Shown one piece after another: positions 55,582-64,000 of a stretch of 64,000 nt of DNA. The position numbers were made by a program, and so were the translations under genes. The DNA is from Dictyophora rubrovolvata. Lineage: Eukaryota; Basidiomycota; Agaricomycetes; Phallales; Phallaceae. The stretch spans positions 434,001-498,000 of the forward strand of contig CP114123.1 of NCBI GenBank assembly GCA_029959195.1, written 5' to 3'. How positions within the stretch are numbered: the stretch's first letter is position 1; every line of letters begins with the position of its first letter. The notes beneath the pieces were generated by a model, which was not told the DNA's origin, made no database searches, and saw only the letters and a program-made list of their open reading frames with translations.

Positions 55582-57676
55582 CCTTTTCGTTCGAGTCATC
55601 GGGATAGTAGTTGCACATTGTTCGATATCCAATAGCATGCAAAAGAGTAATATTGCGGAGGGCAGTGTCGAATTGCAACACTGGTCGTCCCGACTAATTC
55701 CCGTCTCGTTGCATGACCTGCCAATGGCAGATGATACGTTATGTTCATTAAAAGATCACTACAAGTGCTCGGAGACCGCTTCAATAACCCGCATGGACAA
55801 TAGGGTGTGAGGTCTGAGTTAAAATGGGGAACGTATCAATGATTATTCATAGAGGCATACCACGCCGACCATTGAGATTTGTTTGAATTCAAAATAACTA
55901 AATAAAGAATTATTCTCGGTTTCTTTTGGGAAGGGGAGACTAGGCTAGGCCGGTGAAGACAAATGTTGTGCCGTGATTACAAGCCGTTCTATTCAAATAA
56001 GCGTTGATCATCAAATCAAAAAAGAAGCCCTGCGCTGGGTGAGGCCGATGATCCCGTAGATCGTCGCTGTAAACAGCAGGAATTGCTTATGCATCTCCTT
56101 TTGATAATGTCTGTAAAATTGCGAACCGTGGCGCCCAGATCCGCAATTACCGACATTGTTTCTGTGTTTTTGAGTAATGTCAATGAAACGTGATCAGGCG
56201 AGCACTGGCTGCGCCATGCGGTGACGAGTTCATTGTAAGTCAATTCGAAGAACCTCGGTATCTTAGGAACTGTTTGTTTACAGAAAGATAGTGTTCTGGA
56301 GTACGGCTGACGGGAAGATCCAATAATCTGAACTAGCCGATGGGAAAAAAAATCTGCCCCGTGGGAGCCATACACATTACAATCGAGCAGTTCTTTGTCA
56401 TTTTGGGAAAAGATAGTCCGGCAGTTTAATTTCAGTGGTCAAATAGAGCAGCAGCCAGAAAGCGCGATCACCGAGGCAAAGTGATTTTGACTGAAAGTTG
56501 ATACATAGGACAAGCCAGGGCACAATACAGGATACCGGAGCTAATGGAGAAAAGTAAAATAGGAGGAGGAAATAAAAGATGACCGGATGGCAAACAAAAC
56601 GTGAAAGCGGGATATGCGAAAACACAAGACAATGGGATCAGGAGCAAATAGTGAAGGTCATAGCATGTGACATAAACAAATGTAACAGACGGTCTATTGC
56701 CATAGGTGGGCCGACCATAACCCGAAGTACTGGCACCACCAGAGAATGAATCTGTCTTGAAAACCAATGGCAACGTCCACGCAATTCAGGTCCTATCTAT
56801 TGGATTCTATCGAATCGCACATCAGAGGTTATTACGCCTCATTCACGCGTATATCCATGTTTAGCACATGCCTATTCAAGGCCACTGCGTAGTTCGACTC
56901 ATGCTATTTTTTTCCAGCAATTTCTAAGAATAACAATAAACTCATTAGATGAACTTGTGATAGTGATATAAGTGTCATCGGAACACAGCACTTGTTTCAA
57001 TGTTGTATTTTCAGCACTGAGCTACTAGATACATACATATAACTACTACCACTCTTCGCGGAACCGACCATCATCGCAGTTATTTTCATATCAAAGGTGT
57101 ATATATATCGTTTAAGAGGAAACAACTGTGATCAGGCTCGGTTCACAAACGGTTGCGTTGATTCAAGAAATCGGAAGTTTCGCAAGTATGTTGTTGCCAC
57201 AGTTGTTCTTTGGACGTTTCTTAAAAAAAAAACCCGCCAATACCTGCAATAGCATAGCTTAAAGATTTTAAGCACATTTGATGATTCCCAGACAAAAGTG
57301 TCGTACAGGTTTTGGTGTGGAGCAAAATACCAGTGGAGATTGCCGATATACGCATATGCCTTCACCACTGCGACTCCTGGTTTCAAAATGACGAAGGCGA
57401 TGCGCACTCAGCAATGACAGTATGAAGAAATATTAAAATCAGAATAAGGCTAACACAGACAGGCAAACGATCAACAAACGACAAAAATACGGAACAAATA
57501 GCAACACTAATGTTAGAAAAAGAGTCTGAAATTCGTGGCAAACAAATGAAGAAAGGTAGGATAGGAGGATATCATGAAGAGAGAAAGAACACGCCACAAA
57601 TTGAAACAAATTCCCTTTTCTCGTTGTATATATGATTTAAAATAAGAAAGAAACGTACACGGTAACTATCCCGAGG
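55582..57676. other. Gene-poor stretch upstream of MnP and downstream of importin
   Basis: No recognised gene. Minus-strand open frames at 56016-56375 and 56468-56773 (one starts with a G-G-A-S-T-S-G-Y-G-R-P-T-Y-G run) could be exons of an unknown gene, but no splice model convinced me. 57132-57407 is another unsupported open frame. Confidence 0.3.
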
Positions 57677-60600
57677 CTAGAGCGTAGCTGACTGGGCACG
57701 TGCCATGGTTTCCATCATCACAGTCTGCATCTCGACGTTCAGCGATGACGTAGCGGTAGCATACCCGGCGGGATTTTTCATCTGGAAAGCTAACCAGATA
57801 TATTAGATTCTGTGAGAGTAAAAAAGTGGGCTCGAATGGACGAACCTTCAAGAGAGCTCTTGAACGAAACATAGACATCAACATTATCTATCGGGCTGAT
57901 GTAAGCGATTTCATCGTCAGCCCAATCATCGTCTCCTTCGTCCTCGTCTTCGTCCTCATCGTCCTCCTCAATTCCATTCTGAGGAGCAGAATCTCTTTCT
58001 CTTAATCGCTGACCCTGTTTTAGGAGAGTATATAATGTTACTAGTGTTCCAAAAGATGAAACAAAGACAATATACCTCCTTAGCAAGGAACTCCATATAC
58101 TCCGAATCTGCATCCCATACATCGGCATCTGAACATCTTTAATCAAATGAGAACAGTTGAGCAAACTAAAACACAAACCTGCATCGCCATCCAAGTTCAA
58201 ATCATCGACATATTCCTCCTCTTCCTCCTCTTCTTCTTTAGCATGTTTGTCAAACAAGGCCTTACGAGCTATATGCAAGTAATGTTAAGTCGTCAAAATA
58301 CGGCATAAAACCCAATATCAACATACCTTCAACAGCAGCCGGCATCTCACGCAATGTCTTGAGAACACCAGACATAATGCTTCCCCAACCATCCCGAATA
58401 GACTGAGGCAACGCCGCGGGATCGGTCTCCAACAACGCACATATAGCCAAAATCGATAACTTCTTCGCATGTACACGAGGCATCCCAGCCTCGGTGTTAA
58501 TTATACCAAACCAGTTTTCAAAGAACTTTTGGGTCCCGTTTTGTGCTTGGAGGAGTTGGAGAGTTAGACTCGAGTTGTAGAGAATGCAGTTGACCAGGAC
58601 GTTCACGTTGTTTATACGCAAGTAACGTGTCGTCGGCTGAGAATCGATGCATTGAAGGGTGCAAGTGACGAAGGTAGGTATCGCCTAAAGAGGTGCATGA
58701 AAAATGAAGTTAAACCTCCCAAACGCAAATAGTACGACGCACGTCATCTAAGTATCCTCGAAGGTTGAGCAAAAGGGATTCCGCAACCTTGGTACCATTT
58801 ACACGGTCACTATCTCCGAGATGAACACTTGACATTGCAGTCTTGTAAATATCCACAGCCATAGCACGATAGTCCGGGCGCTGTACGAATGTATCCTTCC
58901 CAAAGCTTATGTAGTTGTCAATGGTAGGTAACATCTCTGACAAGACAAACTGCATGAACAAGGGAAGTCCGAGGCATAAATTGCGATAGAGCTTACCTTC
59001 AAGGAAGTCCTCAGCGTCAGATTTGAATAGTTTGTAAGTTAGCTCAAAGATGGGCCACATTGCCGGTGAAATATGGCGGACACTGAAGGTAAGACTATCA
59101 ACGAGATCATAGATGTTAGTCAACAAGTCTGAAAAGAAACGTCAACGCGTTATGTACAATGTCTAGCAATATGACGAACCAAGAGCCAAATTCTCAAGAG
59201 TATAGATGATGATTTGAGCAATGATGTCTTGCAGTTGACCAACGATCTCAGGGGAACTATCTAAAGACGTAACAATCTGACAGGTTGAGTTAGTTTAGAT
59301 AATTCAAACACGGAAAGGAACATACGGTTTGAATAGTCTTGCACATTCCCATAGCAGCATAAGTCTTATCATCTCCGAAGTCGACTTGGTCTGGGGTGAT
59401 ATCGTCATCGTCGTCAGGTTGTGCTGTAAGCGTGTCTTTAACCAAACGTTGATAAAGTTGGCACTGAATAGAATAAATTGTGAGCTCAATATATCGAGAT
59501 AAAGACTGCATGGAGCATGACACACGAGACGTTCGGTTAGCTGGGTAGCTACCGGAAGTAGTTCCGTAGCATAGTGCTTGACCATGGTTTCCATAACGGT
59601 ATTCAATAACTCCAGATCGGTCTCGTCTGAGAGTCTAAGAACGTCTAGCAGGATATCAGTAATAAAGCTTACTCGGACTTGAAGATAGAAAAAGAACCTT
59701 GTACGACTTTGCCCACGACAGGCTTGACGGCAGCCTCAACTGTGAACCAATAAGGACCATGCTGGTGCCCAAACGCCCAACACACAATACACACCTGAAG
59801 GCTGCCTTTCTATAAGATATGACAAAGCGTCCACAGCGGCTACACGAGTGGGAAGGCAAGGGTCGTCAATCATCTTCATGATCGCAAGGTAATGCTGAGA
59901 TAGATTCTACAGTAATGAGTACCCAAATCAATACAAAGATCATAACCAACCAGCTTACGTTTTCATCTGACCATGTCATGTCGCACTTCTCGATGCTACT
60001 GACCACACGACAAGCCTTTCAACAACATTATCATCACGAGTTAATGTAATACAGGACATTTGAACAACTTACAATGTATCGGAGGTAGCCTTCCGGCGCG
60101 CTGAACTCCCGTAGCACATGGTTCATGAAGAAAGGTTCAAGGGCAGGCTTGACGTCAGGATGACGGACCATGCACGGGGCCAGCAAAGAAGCCATAGACA
60201 AAGCACCATAGCGTTGTTCCGGCGGAGCGTTACTGTATTGAGTTACAATAATGAGAACAGCTCAAAGCTCGATCGGACTTGAAATAACAAACTTTCTAAG
60301 AACATTATTGATGAAACTTAAGATAGGAAGGAATGATGTCTTCGTACGATTGCGGGCGAGTGACATCAAGAAATTGCAAGACGAAGAAACAGGAGAGTCA
60401 TAGTCTTCGTATTCTTCTAATGACACAACAGTTAGAACGTCAGATATCTTTGAACATATTGACACCAAACCTGTAGATGCCCTGACAAAGTCCACGGGAT
60501 CGCTTTCCCAAGCCTCCTTTCGGGAGTCATTGAAGCAGAGTTGTGGAAAGACACAATTTGATACAAGGCGTTCGACGTGGTCTTTCATGAGCGCCCAAGT

Positions 60601-61890
60601 AGACTTGGGCTTGATGCTGAAAGAAAACGAAGCAATTCACAGAGAAATCAAATCTGTATAAAGTTGCTCTTACCACTCGGTTAAAAACTGAAAGATGAGA
60701 TATTGACATTTCTTCGACATCCAGACCTGACCTGACGTATAGAGATCGAGCTGCCGAAGATACGTCGCAATCATCTCCGGAGCAAAAGTTGATATGAAGT
60801 GTTCGGCAAACGGCATGTACTCTTTTAAGGGAGTGGGCAATTGACTTGGACTACCGAAGCGATGAAAAAGTCTGTCAAGGGAGCTGTACGCCCATTTTTT
60901 AGCCTTCCACCATTCGCAACGCTCTCTGGCATCCTCATCCGAAGGTAATGCCCCAGGGGGAATTTGGAGATTTATTATTCTAAAGAAGAGCTGTCCCCAG
61001 GGAACGATGGAGGCGGCGGATTGTTGATGCGCTGTTAAGTTAGTGACGAGCGTGCACTTGTATGATTTTAAGATAAGGTGTAGAAGGCGGGGGATTTCGG
61101 GAGATTGGGGTGTAAGAGGTGTTGGAGGAGAATCTAAGAGCCTAAGGCCAATTGTGACGAGCATAGGGAAAGTCTCTTCAATAAGTTTGGGGGTAACGCG
61201 ATCAGTCTGCCGGTATCTATGGGAGTAGTCTTGGACCAGGCTTTGTACATTAGCTAAACAAAGACGACGAACCTAAACGCTTTGATAATTTCCAAAAGAA
61301 CGACCAAGCCGGTCTCGACATCACGGATGTTTGAAGAATTGAGGAGCCTCTTGGTGTCACCCAATAGATTTGGCCAATCATCGGGGAAATCAACGCTGAT
61401 GATACTGCGAATACCATTGGCAATTTGAACATGAATCTGCTTGGAAGGTGCTGTGGCAATAAGAAGAGGAATAATGTTGGCTTTGAGAGCAGCACGATCT
61501 GTAGGTAGGATCGGGTTCTGGTCGCCGGTAGCCGGAGCAGTCGGGTCGAGGTGGTAGGTACGACGCAGACGGTTCTTCAAGTAAACAGAACAGGCTTGAC
61601 GTGTTGCACTTTGTTACAAAATTGAGAATAAGTAAAATGAATAACAAGGTGGGCTGTAAATAGTTCACGCACGCATCCACACCCTCATTGCCAACTATCT
61701 GCATCAGGGCTGCGAGCACACCCTCTTGACGTGCTACCTAAAGCAGATAAGGTCATTATGAGCAGACGCGAATCCACGCGATATGAACGCGTATACACAC
61801 TTTTCTGATCTCTAGTTCGGCAGCTTTTCTAGCATTAGGATCAGGACTAAGAGTGGTGTGGAACAGGTTAGAAAGAGCTTGAATATCCAT
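57677..61890 (-). CDS. NMD5: Importin-7/8-type karyopherin (Nmd5-like), about 1040 aa
   Basis: Many small exons read on the minus strand from ATG 61888-61890 (M-D-I-Q-A-L-S-N-L-F-H-T-T-L-S-P-D) to a TAG at 57677. The N-terminus matches the importin-beta N-terminal (IBN) fold (A-R-K-A-A-E-L-E-I-R-K, then Y-L-K-N-R-L-R-R-T-Y). F-P-D-D-W-P-N-L-L is the HEAT-repeat block typical of Nmd5/importin-7. Leucine-rich HEAT segments continue throughout. Two acidic runs near the C-terminus (E-E-E-E-E-E-E-Y-V-D-D and D-E-D-E-D-E-G-D-D-D) match the acidic loop of this group. RanGTP-dependent nuclear import receptor at the pore. The last exon follows an intron at about 57792-57845. No frameshift seen. Confidence 0.9.
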
Positions 61891-62672
61891 ATTGCGAGGA
61901 TATGGTCTGATTTTGTAGAAAATCCGAGCAAGAGACTTAGAAGCTTTTTAAAAGTGAGAATAGATGAAGACAAGAGAGATTATGGTTCAATCGTAAACAA
62001 AGGAAAGAGAGAATATCCCCCTTGAGCTGGGTTTTGGCTGGGTTTACAAAAAAGTTTTGAGGCGTCACTTTGTCACTTGGTCACATTCCTTGCCAGGGCT
62101 GAAAAACAGACCTGTTTTTGGAATTTCATTAACTCGTATGAATTCTCAACCAAGCCGTGGCTACAGAGCATCATCATGATGGAAATTATTCGTACATATA
62201 TGAATTAGAAGAATTAGAAGAATTTGATTTGTCTGTAGCACGTTTACAACGCGTGGTCGCCAAAGTGACCATCTTTTCATCTTCGAAGCATTCAGGGACA
62301 GCAGGCTCAGCGACCCTGCAATTGCAAGACAAGAAAACATGGCCACATACGTGAGGAATGTATGTATTCTAACATCCACGAGTCTCCGAAGCCTCGATCA
62401 ATTTCCCATCAGTGGGAAAAGAATTAGAATTTTTGCCTTTCAAATCTTCACGTTCGTTACGTCGACAGTGACAACATGGTATACGTAAAACAGAGTGCGA
62501 GCTTGTAAGCGTCGGAACTCATTCTGAACTCGTGCTCAAAATATGCAGTGTATAGTGTACGCATGACCCCGAGGAAAATTACATGTGTGAATGCCGTTTA
62601 CAGGGCGAACAGTGCCTTTTTACTAATTGGAATCAGCATATATCGGTGGTACGTCAACCAGAATTGTCTAAC
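61891..62672. other. Intergenic between importin and TANGO2-like gene
   Basis: No gene seen. A short 'gaattagaagaattagaagaatttga' repeat at about 62200-62226. Confidence 0.4.
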
Positions 62673-63844
62673 TTAGCTCCTTATCTGAAAGGTGTATCTC
62701 CTGTCATACTTCGTTTCTCCTGGCTCTCCTAATTCTCGTTCCGCATTGTTATCTGTAAACCACACATCGCGCTCCACGAAAACCACTTCCCCGTTTCTTC
62801 GTACAAGTATCACAGTGGCTAGCCGAGTGGCATAATACCGGCTTGAAATCGTGCCTTGCTTCTTCAAGGAGTCTTGAGGAGGACTGGGCCACTGAACGCC
62901 GTCTTCCTTGAAAGAATGGCTTCGTCTTATTTCAGCTAAATCCACAGAATCTATCATAATATTATGTTGGAAATCCGCTCTACAGATAGGTGGCGGTCGT
63001 TCTTTGGTCCTGATAACGTTTAATACACATAAACAGAGTTTCTCATCGCTTAAAAAAGTATTACCTCAAAAGATGAAACAACTCTTCGATAAGATCACTT
63101 TCGTTTAAATCCCAGCGTAAAATATCATCGAGAATTCTCCGCCCTTGGGCAACCTTAGGCCACTCCGACACCTTCTGCTCACCAGTAAAAGGATCAACGC
63201 CATTCGGTGTATTGTTCGATATCCCAAAACAGGACGTATTGCCAGGAGATTCTGAAAGCTTAATCGGATTGCCGGCACCTCCATTCGAAAGAAGGGTAAA
63301 ATCATATCGAAGACGAGAAGGCTCGCTCTTGTTTGAAGGTGACAGAAGCAATAAATTAAAACCTGAATATGGTGTTTCGGCTGTAGTAAGTTCTTCCACA
63401 TATTGGTCGAGTTTCACTTCCGAGCCATATCGGGGATGAAGCAGGAACGAAGAACACAGATGACCTCTCGACGAAGGCACATTACGGTGGGGCTCCGTAA
63501 TATTTGTTCTGCAGTACATCCATTAGATTCGCCATCAATAAGCAGTTATTATAATTCATATACGACTACTCACAAAATTGCGGCATTTCCCGATTTATTT
63601 ATACCAAGCCATGTTCCACCCGCGACATTATCAATTCCCGAAAGTACAGTCGGTTCAGCTAAATCTAGACCGGTTTGATTGAAATTATGCCAATGTGCCG
63701 TCTTTGTAGATCGATCAAAATACTCGTCTCGATTGCTGCAGAATATCCTACATATGCGATCTTTGTAAGAGTCTATAATTGAGACACAAGTACGGCTTAC
63801 AAGGCGTAATCTGGGTGGTTCAATGTCCAAAATGCAACACACAT
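62673..63844 (-). CDS. TANGO2-like NRDE-family protein
   Basis: Start ATG 63842-63844. Exon 1 reads M-C-V-A-F-W-T-L-N-H-P-D-Y-A-L, exon 2 I-F-C-S-N-R-D-E-Y-F-D-R-S-T. The Cys2 and N-R-D-E motif define the family (formerly DUF833), with an Ntn-hydrolase-like fold predicted. G-G-T-W-L-G-I-N-K-S-G-N follows. Further exons (63061-63519, 62673-62957) include S-R-G-H-L, Y-S-G-F-N-L-L-L and a C-terminal Y-A-T-R-L-A-T-V-I-L-V-R-R-N-G-E-V-V-F-V-E-R, the usual end block. Linked in animals to heme/lipid handling and ER-Golgi organisation. Fungal role unknown. It ends T-F-Q-I-R-S. Confidence 0.88.
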
Positions 63845-64000
63845 TGTTGCAGCTACAAAAACAACTATCCCCTGAAGTAAAGGGATGATTGCTGGCTGAC
63901 TGGCAGCAGTGGAAACTCACAATTATATGCCAAGCGATTGGAAATAGGGAGATGACGTAATGGATCGGACCCCGATTTCGCACTCCGATTTCTTTTACCT
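63845..64000. other. Right window edge, upstream of the TANGO2-like gene
   Basis: 156 bases with nothing recognisable beyond a likely 5' flank. Confidence 0.3.

Noticed and set aside
56016-56773. Candidate multi-exon gene between MnP and importin
   Set aside because: No set of junctions gave a consistent frame with a recognisable domain.
1-64000. CRISPR arrays, rRNA genes, bacterial operons, retrovirus- or Polinton-like elements
   Set aside because: No regularly spaced repeats, no rRNA signatures, no reverse transcriptase, integrase or capsid motifs and no long terminal repeats were seen.

Overview
The window reads as nuclear DNA of a basidiomycete fungus, most likely a white-rot agaricomycete. 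The coding genes are cut by many introns of about 45-60 nt with fungal GTRNGT donors. It also carries a manganese peroxidase, three DUF6533-type membrane proteins, an HsbA-like surface-binding protein, a microsomal P450 and several cysteine-poor small secreted proteins. I rebuilt exon structures by hand from splice signals and reading frame. Several close to an exact codon count (P450 512 aa, Hos3-like deacetylase 587 aa, MnP 392 aa, PI-PLC 365 aa, PA-TM-RING 498 aa, SAM carrier 274 aa, MGL-like lipase 313 aa, HsbA-like 172 aa). No database search was possible.

Layout. 0-1.5 kb: DUF6533 copy 1 (minus, cut by the window edge). 3.6-4.0 kb: broken bZIP copy. 5.1-6.0 kb: small homeodomain-like gene. 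6.9-8.2 kb: monoacylglycerol lipase. 8.6-8.8 kb: 39-aa secreted peptide gene. 11.0-11.4 kb: antisense relic of the deacetylase. 12.2-12.8 kb: Gcn4/Cpc1-like bZIP. 13.5-15.2 kb: DUF6533 copy 2. About 17.1 kb: truncated phosphatidylserine synthase piece. 19.6-20.5 kb: HsbA-like. 20.6-22.6 kb: Hos3-type histone deacetylase. 23.1-24.7 kb: DUF6533 copy 3. 25.4 kb: relic of the deacetylase 3' end. 25.6-26.7 kb: mitochondrial SAM carrier. 28.0-30.2 kb: P450. 32.1-40.2 kb: three small secreted peptide genes (one inverted, two in tandem) around a secreted PI-PLC, ending at a tRNA-Val. 40.2-41.5 kb: coiled-coil protein. 42.4-43.6 kb: two-TM protein. 44.1-50.6 kb: four tandem SDR genes, the last a pseudogene. 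51.1-52.7 kb: PA-TM-RING ubiquitin ligase. 54.0-55.5 kb: manganese peroxidase. 57.7-61.9 kb: importin-7/8 (Nmd5). 62.7-63.8 kb: TANGO2-like protein.

Function. The right third (RING ligase, importin, TANGO2) and the SAM carrier and deacetylase are housekeeping. The rest is accessory and duplication-rich. Secreted or surface-active products (MnP, PI-PLC, HsbA, small peptides) sit beside oxidoreductases (P450, SDR array) that fit lignocellulose or xenobiotic turnover, but no operon-like pathway is evident. Repeated local duplication, inversion and decay is the main theme.

The best candidate for something undescribed is the 32-40 kb locus. Its three paralogous secreted peptide genes share a signal peptide, a C-terminal Gly-rich ...LP end, a fixed TATA box and an identical-length (48 nt) intron placed 3 nt after the stop codon. 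Two of them lie in a ~2 kb tandem duplication that also copied a tRNA gene and the 5' end of the next gene.
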